From Nicoliella spurrieriana (GTDB taxonomy: Bacteria; Bacillota; Bacilli; Lactobacillales; Lactobacillaceae): a stretch of DNA of 64,000 bases. The notes under the pieces were generated by a model that was not told where the DNA came from, made no database searches, and saw only the letters and a list, made by a program, of their open reading frames with translations. A program made the position numbers and the translations under genes. The stretch covers positions 124,001 to 188,000 of the forward strand of contig NZ_CP093360.1 of NCBI RefSeq assembly GCF_023380205.1. Direction: 5' to 3'. Below, one piece after another: positions 1-7,711 of the stretch; position 1 is the stretch's first letter; every line of letters starts with the position of its first letter.

Positions 1-1
1 A

Positions 2-448
2 TTAACGTTGATTGCGCTTTTGTTGGTGGGGCTTCCATTGACCGGATTAACCAATAATGATGTGATTGCATCAGCAAACGGGACTGATCGTGTTACCACT
101 AAAAAGATTGGCATTATGGTTGCGTTAAAACAAAAATATGGTTACATGAATAATCAATTTATTCACTTTTGGAGTTACTATAACAAGACCAAGTTTACTA
201 AAAAGCTCCGCGGTGATCATTGGCTAACGGTTAATGGTGATGGGACTGCTGATACCTATTTTAAGGTGCATGGTAATCTAGTGACTTATCATTCTTTGGA
301 ACCGACTAAAAATGGTGGAGTTGCTGGAGCTAAAGTGCTTACCCACCATACAACCGTAAGTAATTTGAAGAAGCATTACTATGGAAATCATAAACAGCGA
401 TCAAAGGTAAATCGCTACGACCGAATAATTAAGAATAGTACTTGGTAG
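2..448 (+). CDS. secreted small protein, 5' end outside window
   Basis: The reading frame is open from the first bases of the window and ends at a TAG. The visible N-terminus is a hydrophobic signal-peptide core (LIALLLVGLPLTGL) ending near ASANG, but the positively charged n-region is missing, so the true start lies upstream and the entry is partial. The mature part is about 120 residues, rich in Lys, His and Tyr, without Cys. I do not recognise the family; it resembles the many small exported proteins of lactobacilli. A strong hairpin follows and is shared with the convergent gene. Confidence 0.6.
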   Translation, partial: LTLIALLLVGLPLTGLTNNDVIASANGTDRVTTKKIGIMVALKQKYGYMNNQFIHFWSYYNKTKFTKKLRGDHWLTVNGDGTADTYFKVHGNLVTYHSLEPTKNGGVAGAKVLTHHTTVSNLKKHYYGNHKQRSKVNRYDRIIKNSTW

Positions 449-475
449 GATCACTATTGATAGGTCTAATTGAAA

Positions 476-517
476 AATAGCCGGTAACCATTTGTGATTA
501 AATGGTTACCGGTTATT
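476..517. terminator. bidirectional rho-independent terminator
   Basis: An 18-bp stem (AATAGCCGGTAACCATTT and its complement) with a 6-nt loop lies between two convergent genes. T-rich flanks on both sides allow it to serve both strands. Confidence 0.8.
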
Positions 518-522
518 TTGGG

Positions 523-981
523 TTAAAAATCTAATAAGAATGCCAAAACTAAATCCTTAATGTGGGAAATTTCACTGGGGCTTAATTCAAAAAGGTAGGC
601 TTGATTAATGTTACCATGTTTGTTAAAGGCATCATGATCAGCTCGTTTGTGGTTAGGGTTAGCAAAAAATTCCCGTTCCGGAGCGAGGGGGATTTTTAAA
701 TGATGCATTTTTAAATCAACTTGCCAACCCGCTTGCCCCCAGATATATTTGTGAAATTCAGCGGGTTTAGCAGCAGCATATGAATCACTGATTGCAATGC
801 TGATCCCCATGATATGTTGGTGGTGGACATTTATAATGATGTCGCCTGTTTTAATGTTTTGCATGCATTCGTACGAATTGGATTGACTACCATCACGGTT
901 TCTTTGTGGTGACCATAAAATTTGCTTTGCAAACTCGTATTGATAGCTTTGATTTTGTGAAACTAAGTACCATTTAGCCAT
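523..981 (-). CDS. stand-alone EVE/PUA-like domain protein
   Basis: 152 residues. The layout WYLVSQNQSY, then LWSPQRNRDG, then IKTGDIIINV, then IMGISIAIS matches, from memory, the N-terminal EVE-like half found on some HNH restriction endonucleases (WWVNQNQ...LWSPKR...PGD...AIGIA). In that family the domain is thought to read modified cytosine. Here no HNH or other nuclease domain follows: the gene ends at LVLAFLLDF and runs into a terminator. It could be a free-standing modified-base reader or a remnant of a larger restriction protein. The start is ATG with an AGGA ribosome site. The domain assignment is by eye and needs a profile search. Confidence 0.5.
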   Translation of the reverse strand: MAKWYLVSQNQSYQYEFAKQILWSPQRNRDGSQSNSYECMQNIKTGDIIINVHHQHIMGISIAISDSYAAAKPAEFHKYIWGQAGWQVDLKMHHLKIPLAPEREFFANPNHKRADHDAFNKHGNINQAYLFELSPSEISHIKDLVLAFLLDF

Positions 982-1087
982 TTGATCATTCCTGTTAATT
1001 ATTAATATATTAATAATTTTAAATGATCAGTGATTAAAAAGATAGATCTAAAATGTATCATATTAAGATAATACGCAATAGAATGGA

Positions 1088-1612
1088 ATGATAATCATCA
1101 AATTCAAAATTATTGGTAGGTATATCCTGAGTTTAGTCGTTAATATGGGGGCAAGCTTTGTAATTGTGACTTTTTTACGAGTTAGTTTGCCAACTAGTTT
1201 GACCCATGGAAACATCCCCGAGGTTCCGCCAGCGCCAATTGCTGATTTTTTGTTAATTGGCTGTTTAATTGCGATGGGGCTAATGGTTAACTGGTTGCTT
1301 AATTCCAACATTGGAAAGCAACTAACTGATCAACGGAATTCCCCGTTGCTATTAAGGGGAATTAACTGGTTGGGCCTAATTTTTATTGCATTTGCACTGG
1401 TTGGCATTAGCCTAGTGGTAAATGAGGGGAAATTCAATGATTTGATGCAGGCTAGCTTGATGGTTGCTCAATGGGGAAGTATCATTTTGACGCTAGTTGA
1501 TTTAATGTTTACATTAAGACGAAATAATGCTAACTGGTACCGGTGGGCCCTTTTATTCCAATTAATGACAATCATGTGCTTCTGGCTGAATTTATGGATT
1601 TCACCAGCTTAA
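1088..1612 (+). CDS. hypothetical membrane protein
   Basis: 174 residues with about five hydrophobic segments (near residues 8-30, 50-70, 92-112, 120-142 and 150-170). A Pro-rich external stretch (PEVPPAPIAD) follows the first. No enzyme motif is visible and I do not recognise the family. The ATG at the listed start lacks a convincing ribosome site, so the start is uncertain; ATG at residue 21 is an alternative. A terminator follows directly. Confidence 0.55.
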   Translation: MIIIKFKIIGRYILSLVVNMGASFVIVTFLRVSLPTSLTHGNIPEVPPAPIADFLLIGCLIAMGLMVNWLLNSNIGKQLTDQRNSPLLLRGINWLGLIFIAFALVGISLVVNEGKFNDLMQASLMVAQWGSIILTLVDLMFTLRRNNANWYRWALLFQLMTIMCFWLNLWISPA

Positions 1613-1615
1613 TCA

Positions 1616-1650
1616 AATAGCTTACTAGCGTTAATAGTAAGCTATTTTTA
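1616..1650 (+). terminator. rho-independent terminator
   Basis: The stem AATAGCTTACTA and its complement is followed by TTTTTA, right after the stop codon of the membrane protein gene. Confidence 0.75.
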
Positions 1651-1723
1651 GTTAAATCCGCTTCAGTGATTATTAATGTAAAATATGATTGTTCATTAAT
1701 TAAAAATAGATTAGAATTTAATG

Positions 1724-1751
1724 TTGAAATTATTAGATGAAATGGTATACT
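1724..1751 (+). promoter_or_regulatory. promoter of the L-2-hydroxyacid dehydrogenase gene
   Basis: TTGAAA, 16 nt, TATACT, placed about 40 nt before the AAAGGAG ribosome site of the next gene. Confidence 0.6.
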
Positions 1752-1789
1752 TAGAACACTGTTGTGATTAAACAAAGGAGTGGATACAT

Positions 1790-2725
1790 ATGACAAGAAA
1801 AGTAGGCGTAATTGGAATGGGGAACGTAGGTGCAGCCGTTGCCCATCATATGGTAGTAGATGGTGTGGCTGATGATTTGGTATTAATTGATACTAATGAA
1901 AACAAGGTCCAAGCAGATGCGACTGATTTTCAAGATGCGCTTTCTAACTTACCGGAACATACTAACATTACGGTGAATGATTATTCAGCATTAAAGGATG
2001 CTGACGTAGTTGTTTCAGCAGTTGGTAAAATTTCACTACAAAAGGATAATAAAGAACACGATCGGTTTATTGAACTGCCATTTACGAAGAATGCAGTTCG
2101 CGACGTAAGTGAAAAACTGAAAGCATCGGGATTTCATGGGGTATTAATCGATATTACTAATCCTTGTGATGTAATTACAATGATGTACCAAAAATTCACT
2201 GGGTTTCCTAAGCATCGGGTGATGGGAACCGGAACGTTGCTTGATTCATCACGAATGCGCCGTGCGGTTTCATCGGAATTACATATTGATCCCCGTTCGG
2301 TTGGTGGTTATAACCTTGGTGAACATGGGAATTCCCAATTTACCGCTTGGTCGACCGTTAAGGCGTTAGGCCGGCCAGTAGAAGAAGTTGCAAAGGAACG
2401 CAACGTGGATCTTGCTGATTTAGATGAGGTCGCAAGAGCCGGTGGATACACCGTTTACCATGGGAAACATTATACCAACTATGGGATTGCTTCTGCTGCA
2501 GTTCGATTGACCAAGGTTATCTTAAGTGATGCCCATGCTGAACTACCAGTTTCCAATTGGAATGAGGAATATCAAACCTACTTATCATACCCAGCAATTG
2601 TGGGGCGTGATGGTGTGGTGGAACAAGATAAATTGAATTTAACGGATGAAGAAAAGAAAAAATTGCAGGCATCTGCAAACTACATCAAGACGCGTTTTGA
2701 TGACACCATTGCTAGCATGGAATAG
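1790..2725 (+). CDS. L-2-hydroxyisocaproate dehydrogenase (LDH/MDH family)
   Basis: Reduces branched 2-keto acids such as 2-ketoisocaproate to L-2-hydroxyacids with NADH, in the cytoplasm; in lactic acid bacteria this disposes of transaminated amino acids. The 311-residue length fits. The Rossmann motif GVIGMGNVGAAV is at residues 6-17, ITNPCDV is the NAD/substrate loop, and the catalytic His is in GEHGNSQ (about residue 179). The pattern DFQDA...ADVVVS...GTGTLLDSSRMRRA...YNLGEHGNSQF follows the Lactobacillus confusus L-HicDH sequence as I remember it more closely than lactate dehydrogenase. AAAGGAG precedes the ATG. It is a single-gene unit with its own promoter and terminator. Confidence 0.9.
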   Translation: MTRKVGVIGMGNVGAAVAHHMVVDGVADDLVLIDTNENKVQADATDFQDALSNLPEHTNITVNDYSALKDADVVVSAVGKISLQKDNKEHDRFIELPFTKNAVRDVSEKLKASGFHGVLIDITNPCDVITMMYQKFTGFPKHRVMGTGTLLDSSRMRRAVSSELHIDPRSVGGYNLGEHGNSQFTAWSTVKALGRPVEEVAKERNVDLADLDEVARAGGYTVYHGKHYTNYGIASAAVRLTKVILSDAHAELPVSNWNEEYQTYLSYPAIVGRDGVVEQDKLNLTDEEKKKLQASANYIKTRFDDTIASME

Positions 2726-2733
2726 CAGTAATT

Positions 2734-2776
2734 AAAAAAGCCCAACCTATTATTATCTTGATAGGTTGGGCTTTTA
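2734..2776. terminator. bidirectional terminator
   Basis: AAAAGCCCAACCTAT and its complement flank an 11-nt loop, with A and T runs outside, between convergent genes. Confidence 0.8.
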
Positions 2777-2777
2777 A

Positions 2778-4178
2778 TTACTTAGTAGTTGTTTTTTCAG
2801 GGGTATGAATGTGCTTAATTTGAAACCCGGTTACGGCACTTAAAATGGAAAAGACTGGTGAAAATAAACTTAGAAATACAAATGGAAGGTATGCAATGGT
2901 TGGAACCCCTAGAGTAGCGGTCACGAAGCTTCCGGCAACCCCCCATGGAATGAGGTACGTTAATGCGGTTCCACCATCTTCTAGTGCCCGGCTCAATGCA
3001 ACTGGGGCTAAATTATGCTCCTTAAATGCCTTTGCGAATGATTCACCTGGCAAGATCAATGAAAGAAATTGTTCTCCAATGAAGAAGTTCACTCCCAAAC
3101 AGGTAATGATTACCGAAATAATCAACGAAGCGGTGGAGCGTAAGTGACTGGTCAATGGGACCATGATGGCTTTAATGATCCCTAGGTTAATCAGGAGCCC
3201 CCCAATTGATAGGGCAACAAAGATTAAAGCAACGGTCCCCATCATTCCAGCAATGCCACCCCGGGTCAACAGCATATCTACCCGCTTGTCACCGGTTTGT
3301 GAAACGAATCCGTTTTGAATTACGTTGTTAATTTTAATGAGGTTGAGTCCAGGCATCCGTAGTAATCCCATGATTCCTGATACCAATAGGTTAATAAATA
3401 GGGTCGGAATGGTTGGAATCTTAATCCATGCACAGATGAACAATAAAAAGACTGGAATTAGCGCAACTGGTGAAATGATAAAATGGTGTTGTAACACACT
3501 GATGGTTTGGTTCACACTAGCAAAGTTAGCATGGCCGGTATGCCGACCTAAAAACGTGTACATGATAAATGCAACGATACTAGCTGGAATGGTTGACCAC
3601 ATTAAGTTTTTAATGTGATCAATTAGATTAGCATGAACGACTGAAGCAGCTACGTTCGTGGAGACTGAGAGTGGGGATGCTTTGTCACCGAAGACGGCTC
3701 CCGATAAAATGGCACCAGCAGTCATTGCTGGATCCACGCCTAAGGTTAGACCAATCCCCATGAATGCAATTCCGAGGGTTGAACAAACTGTAAAGGCACT
3801 TCCAATTACGGCGCCCATTGCACCACAGATTACAAACACTGATGGGAGGAACCAGTTCACGTTGATTAAATGAAATCCGTAAACCATTAGGGTTGGAATA
3901 ATGCCGGTAGCAATCCAAAGTCCGATTAGTGATCCAATTAATAAAAAGATAAATAGTGGTAAAATCCCTGATTTAATACCAACAATGAAACTCTCGTTAA
4001 TGTGATCCCAAGAAAAGCCACGCCACTTAGCCCAGAAAATTAAGACCATGATGCCAAATAGGATGGGCACTTCTGGTGAGATATGTAATCCAATGATTCC
4101 AACTGCCATGAGGGCAAGGATTCCGATTAGAATAATAATGCTTTCAGTTAAGGTTAGTTCTGGTTTTTTATTTTTCAT
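2778..4178 (-). CDS. NhaC-family Na+/H+ antiporter-like amino acid transporter
   Basis: 466 residues with about 11-12 membrane segments. Family-type stretches include GAILSGAVFGDKASPLS, and the C-terminal half has ALEDGGTALTYLIPWGV. NhaC proteins exchange Na+ and H+, or carry organic substrates, across the cytoplasmic membrane. A T-box leader upstream on the same strand argues that expression follows the charging of a tRNA, so an amino acid is a likelier substrate than sodium alone. From memory, NhaC members near tyrosine-linked genes and under T-boxes in lactic acid bacteria have been proposed as tyrosine transporters. AGAGGATC precedes the ATG; a 19-codon ORF lies in between. Confidence 0.8.
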   Translation of the reverse strand: MKNKKPELTLTESIIILIGILALMAVGIIGLHISPEVPILFGIMVLIFWAKWRGFSWDHINESFIVGIKSGILPLFIFLLIGSLIGLWIATGIIPTLMVYGFHLINVNWFLPSVFVICGAMGAVIGSAFTVCSTLGIAFMGIGLTLGVDPAMTAGAILSGAVFGDKASPLSVSTNVAASVVHANLIDHIKNLMWSTIPASIVAFIMYTFLGRHTGHANFASVNQTISVLQHHFIISPVALIPVFLLFICAWIKIPTIPTLFINLLVSGIMGLLRMPGLNLIKINNVIQNGFVSQTGDKRVDMLLTRGGIAGMMGTVALIFVALSIGGLLINLGIIKAIMVPLTSHLRSTASLIISVIITCLGVNFFIGEQFLSLILPGESFAKAFKEHNLAPVALSRALEDGGTALTYLIPWGVAGSFVTATLGVPTIAYLPFVFLSLFSPVFSILSAVTGFQIKHIHTPEKTTTK

Positions 4179-4212
4179 GATAAATGATCCTCTCTATTTG
4201 ATTAAGCTAAAT

Positions 4213-4272
4213 TTAATGAAAGTAATCATTTTGATATCGAACGATTCCACCGCAATGATGCAGGTTTAACAT
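4213..4272 (-). CDS. 19-residue ORF between T-box and transporter gene
   Basis: Reads MLNLHHCGGIVRYQNDYFH. A near-perfect ribosome site (AAGGAGGAG, 7 nt before ATG) sits immediately after the T-box terminator, so the ORF is translated only when the leader reads through. It ends about 35 nt before the NhaC-type gene. Two Tyr codons, a CGG motif and three His are notable, but I know no family. It could be a translational coupler or a functional small peptide. Real translation is inferred from the ribosome site only. Confidence 0.5.
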   Translation of the reverse strand: MLNLHHCGGIVRYQNDYFH

Positions 4273-4290
4273 TTTAACTCCTCCTTAAAA

Positions 4291-4526
4291 CAAAAAAGTC
4301 CCAATTGCAATAAATGCAATTGGGACGATGTGGACGACCGCGGTACCACCCATTTTGACATAATAAATGTCATCTCACTAGATGGTAACGGATCTAGTTA
4401 TTATCCGGTTTAAATGGTGCTTTAATGTATTTCGAATCAGCTACCCTGATCGGTTCGCAGCAACCACCGACTTTCTGACGCCCAGATAACGACCTAATTA
4501 ATTAAAATTAAATATTTATTAAATTA
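4291..4526 (-). promoter_or_regulatory. T-box leader (candidate Tyr specifier)
   Basis: On the minus strand the T-box core GGGTGGTACCGCG (4339-4351) is followed by a GTCCCAATTGCA hairpin and a T run (4291-4326), the usual antiterminator/terminator pair. The Stem I region carries an AG-bulge-like CAGAAAGTCGGTGG. UAC (complement of 4427-4429), in the context GAAAUACAU, is the best specifier candidate by comparison with GAAGAUGGU in the two methionine leaders here. Stem I is short and I could not fold it with certainty, so Tyr is an inference. Confidence 0.8.
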
Positions 4527-4532
4527 ACTATA

Positions 4533-4560
4533 ATATTATCACAGTTTTGATTAAATGCAA
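4533..4560 (-). promoter_or_regulatory. promoter of the T-box/NhaC transcript
   Basis: On the minus strand: TTGCAT, 16 nt, TAATAT, ending about 10 nt before the inferred leader start. Confidence 0.5.
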
Positions 4561-4584
4561 CCGATTCTTTTATCAAAACTAAAA

Positions 4585-4612
4585 ACGCCAATTACCAAAC
4601 GGTAATTGACGT
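4585..4612 (-). terminator. orphan hairpin with T run on the minus strand
   Basis: ACGTCAATTACC pairs with GGTAATTGGCGT and is followed on the minus strand by TTTTTAG. No minus-strand gene lies just upstream of it (the next is at 5416), so what it terminates is unclear. Confidence 0.5.
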
Positions 4613-4855
4613 TATACTTTAATCTATTAATCTGAACAACTATAATTAATTATAAAGAGATTTTAAATGGTTTGAGGTGATATGGCATTAATTAATAAAC
4701 TAAAGTACGTTTACATTTTATCATTAACATTAAAAATATTTCAATTATTAGATACAATTATTAAAGTTTAATTACTAGTGTTTAAATTAAAATCACCATC
4801 ATGTAGAATAACGGTATTAACTTTGATTGGAAATAATTTAAACAGGGGGCTAACT

Positions 4856-5386
4856 TTGAAATTTAAGTGGGTAGTGATTGCTTTAGCCGCAGTGGTGGGA
4901 ATTTCATCGATTCCATCAATTTCTGCTTCCGCTAAAATGCAGATAACTAAGACCGTCCCAACGTCTTATCATGGGACTTGGTATGGTGCAAACCTGAAAA
5001 ACAGCCGTGAATTGATTTACATCTCAAATCAATATGTAATTACCGGCTCTTATTCTAAGTACAATGCCAAAACACATCAAATTAAATACGATTACGATAC
5101 TGGGTATCTACCTAAGGGCACTGGGTCTAACAAACTATTGTTTAAAAAGGTGCTTAAGGGTGATGGTCAGGCAGGAACCACATATACTTTTAATCAGGGG
5201 AGTGACATTGTAGATCAGCTGCCCGCCTATTGGGTTAGTAAGATGAAGATTAAGGGTAAAATGCAACCGGTCTTAAAAGCGTATGAAAATTATGGCGAAG
5301 TCCAGGTCTATACTAAAAAGCCAGTTGCTAAGGATTATTCTTATACCATTAAGCAAAAAAACGTTGGTTCTGAAATTGGTAAATAA
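4856..5386 (+). CDS. secreted hypothetical protein (TTG start)
   Basis: Read from TTG at 4856, which follows an AGGGGG ribosome site at good spacing. The frame stays open upstream to an ATG at 4778 but that start has no ribosome site and would hide the signal peptide. From TTG the product is 176 residues: KFKW, a hydrophobic core VVIALAAVVGISSI, and a likely cleavage near SASAK. The mature part begins with a Lactobacillaceae-style TVPTSYHGTWYG segment seen in many small extracellular proteins. No enzymatic motif is visible. A terminator hairpin overlaps the stop codon. Confidence 0.7.
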   Translation: MKFKWVVIALAAVVGISSIPSISASAKMQITKTVPTSYHGTWYGANLKNSRELIYISNQYVITGSYSKYNAKTHQIKYDYDTGYLPKGTGSNKLLFKKVLKGDGQAGTTYTFNQGSDIVDQLPAYWVSKMKIKGKMQPVLKAYENYGEVQVYTKKPVAKDYSYTIKQKNVGSEIGK

Positions 5387-5414
5387 AAAAACTAGCCATT
5401 TGGCTAGTTTTTTT
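5387..5414. terminator. bidirectional terminator
   Basis: AAAACTAGCCA pairs with TGGCTAGTTTT, with A and T runs on either side, between two convergent genes. Confidence 0.8.
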
Positions 5415-5415
5415 A

Positions 5416-5904
5416 TTATTTATAAGCATTTGTAAGTACTTTTCCATTTTGAACTGAGTAGAGCACCTTATCCTGATTGCTGTAATCAGTCATGTTAATC
5501 TTAAAGTTCTTGTCCTTAGTCTGCTTAGCCACATTAGCGGAAGTCTTTTGGAGTCCCGAAACAAAACTATCCCAGGCCTTAATTCCTTCAGAATTGTTTT
5601 GGTTACTTAACTTAATGATCTGCTTAAGGTCCTTACTAATCGGAACTAACTTAGCAGTATCGGTCCCCTCATCATAAGAGACCTTAAATAACTTCTTGTA
5701 GTTTTTCTTTAATGAACTTACGAAGTTATTAATGGCAATTTGTTGTTTTTGATTCTGTGTGGATTCGGAATTAGCAGATGAGAAGTAGGTAGCTGGTAAG
5801 CTACTCTTCTTAGGGGCCTTTTCGTGATTGTTATTTTGACAAGCGGCTAATGTGAGCGATGAAGCTAAAACCATAATTAAACCCATAATTTTAGATTTAC
5901 GCAT
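5416..5904 (-). CDS. small lipoprotein
   Basis: 162 residues. A type II signal peptide (MRKSKIMGLIMVLASSLTLAAC) carries a lipobox LAAC with the lipidated Cys at residue 22, then an Asn/Lys/Ser-rich linker. The mature domain is Lys-rich and alpha-helical in look, with no known motif. It should be anchored on the outer face of the membrane. Its function is unknown. It forms a single-gene unit. Confidence 0.7.
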   Translation of the reverse strand: MRKSKIMGLIMVLASSLTLAACQNNNHEKAPKKSSLPATYFSSANSESTQNQKQQIAINNFVSSLKKNYKKLFKVSYDEGTDTAKLVPISKDLKQIIKLSNQNNSEGIKAWDSFVSGLQKTSANVAKQTKDKNFKINMTDYSNQDKVLYSVQNGKVLTNAYK

Positions 5905-6008
5905 GTATTAATTCATTCCTTTTTATTACAAGATAACTATAATCATATCATTAATAGCAGTCTACATAAACCAAGAATGACTATTTTTAATATTTTGATG
6001 CTAATTTG

Positions 6009-7346
6009 TTAAAAACTAGTTAAGATGTTACTGCCTAACGAAGGGAAAATGTTAATTAATCCTTGGATTTGCTTGCGACTAATGTGCCACGAAATTACCA
6101 TGTTTAAAATTTCGATTGCATCTTCAGCCTGGTCACTTAACTCACTAGCACCCACTAAGAAATCATCTTTATCAAAGACTAATGTTCTAGCGGCCACGGT
6201 TTGCCCAGAGGCTTTATAGTACATTTCGCCAGATAGGACCGATCGTTGAACCCGGTAGTTGGCGTCTTGCTCCACAGCTTCTGGGTTAACACCGACTGAT
6301 GCCAACCGTGGCGAAGCAAAGACGTTCGTTGGCATTGGTGGAAATTCAATTGCTGCGGTTGTTTCACCGATGAATTGCTTGGTTAGATACTTACTTTCAA
6401 AGGTAGCAACGGGTGATAGCTCTGGTTTGCCCAGGTTAATTACATCTCCATCCGCATAAATATTATCAACACTTGTTTGCAGGTGGTCATTTACCTTAAT
6501 CCCATGTTCATCATATTCTACACCCACTTCTTCAAGACCAATATTATGCACGACTGGATTACGACCACTAGCATCTAGGATGTAATCAGTTGCTAATTTT
6601 TGATCTTGATATTTAACCACTAGTTCGTCGTTGTGGGTTTCAATTGCTTTAATATCGGAATTAGGTACAAAATGCATTCCTCGTTGCTTTAAGCTATTAA
6701 CTAGCTTATCAACCAAGAATGAATCAAAGCCACGTAGGACGCGGTCACGGTGCATTAAAATGGTTACATCAGCGCCAGCTTCATTCGCAATCGTTGCTAA
6801 CTCGATTGCTACGTAGCCACTTCCGATTACCGTTAACCGTTTTGGAAGGTGGTCGATTGATAGAAAATGGGTGCTATCATGGGTTAACTCAGTGCCAGGA
6901 ACGTCAATATGGTTAGGGGTTAAGCCAGTGGCGATTACAATTTTATCAGTGGTTAGATGCTTACCATTGACCGCTAATGTGTGGTTATCGACCAGTTTAC
7001 CATAGCCATGGATGACGTCTACTCCTGCTGCTTTGAGGCGTTTTTTCATGCCACCGGCTGGATCAGCATCGATATTGCGATGCTTTCGTTGCATATCCTC
7101 ATACCAATCAACCTTCAATTTATTTCCACCATAGATGGTTTGAAACTGGCTAGTCCGGTATGCCAGTTCGGCTGGGACGTCTAATGTAAATTTAGGGGTA
7201 CAGCCAAAATTAGGGCAGGTCCCACCAATTGCAGTGGATTCAATAATGGCGGCCTTGTATCCATGCTTACCGAGTGGAACGGCCCCGTTAACGGCACCGA
7301 CCCCTCCGCCTAGATAAATAACATCATAATCGTATTGATTACTCAT
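6009..7346 (-). CDS. class I pyridine nucleotide-disulfide oxidoreductase (glutathione reductase-like)
   Basis: 445 residues from the ATG at 7346, chosen because GCGGGGAA lies 8 nt before it; the frame extends 23 codons upstream without a site. FAD motif YLGGGVGAVNGA (residues 11-22), redox pair in GGTCPNFGCTPK (Cys44 and Cys49), NAD(P) motif IGSGYVAIELA, and a C-terminal dimerisation domain. In glutathione, lipoamide and mercuric reductases the C-terminus carries a catalytic His-Glu pair (HPT..E); here the matching stretch reads FPSLGS, so both residues are absent. It therefore probably is not a classical glutathione reductase; substrate unknown. Confidence 0.75.
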   Translation of the reverse strand: MSNQYDYDVIYLGGGVGAVNGAVPLGKHGYKAAIIESTAIGGTCPNFGCTPKFTLDVPAELAYRTSQFQTIYGGNKLKVDWYEDMQRKHRNIDADPAGGMKKRLKAAGVDVIHGYGKLVDNHTLAVNGKHLTTDKIVIATGLTPNHIDVPGTELTHDSTHFLSIDHLPKRLTVIGSGYVAIELATIANEAGADVTILMHRDRVLRGFDSFLVDKLVNSLKQRGMHFVPNSDIKAIETHNDELVVKYQDQKLATDYILDASGRNPVVHNIGLEEVGVEYDEHGIKVNDHLQTSVDNIYADGDVINLGKPELSPVATFESKYLTKQFIGETTAAIEFPPMPTNVFASPRLASVGVNPEAVEQDANYRVQRSVLSGEMYYKASGQTVAARTLVFDKDDFLVGASELSDQAEDAIEILNMVISWHISRKQIQGLINIFPSLGSNILTSF

Positions 7347-7520
7347 TTTCATTTCCCCGCTTTCGTTAATATTCATACTTAAAAGTTTATCAGAACCAAT
7401 TAATAAGTAAATCAATTGCGCTTGAAATTTAATTAGAAAAACATTTGACTTTTCTAATGTTATGTTATATAGTGTATTTAACTTAAATTTACTATAAATT
7501 ATTAAATCGGAGGGATAATC

Positions 7521-7613
7521 ATGGCTGCAATTATTATTATTTTAGTCTCAATTCAAATGATGTGTTTTGAAGTTAAAAGTGTTAGTCCATGGTTATCCTA
7601 TAATCGCGACTAG
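7521..7613 (+). CDS. 30-residue leader peptide ORF
   Basis: ATG is preceded by CGGAGGGA at ideal spacing. The peptide begins MAAIIIILVSIQMMCFEVKS, with four consecutive ATT (Ile) codons and an ATG-ATG-TGT (Met-Met-Cys) triplet. A small dyad (TAGTCTA/TAGACTA) begins at the stop codon and a strong terminator hairpin follows, before the next gene. This is the layout of ribosome-mediated attenuation; which amino acid is sensed is not proven. Confidence 0.55.
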   Translation: MAAIIIILVSIQMMCFEVKSVSPWLSYNRD

Positions 7614-7647
7614 TCTAAGTCAAAACTAATAGACTAATTGCATAGCG

Positions 7648-7690
7648 AAAGACCATCCTCAGCACTTTTTGTGTTGATGATGGTCTTTTA
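7648..7690 (+). terminator. attenuator-type terminator
   Basis: AAAGACCATCCTCAGCAC pairs, with small mismatches, with GTTGATGATGGTCTTT, then TTATATTTT. It lies between the leader ORF and the hydrolase gene, so it most likely controls readthrough. Confidence 0.7.
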
Positions 7691-7711
7691 TATTTTAGAG
7701 GGGGAATTGAT

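Noticed and set aside
2845..4269. Several + strand ORFs over the NhaC gene
   Set aside because: Shadow frames of a clear membrane transporter on the minus strand; no ribosome sites.
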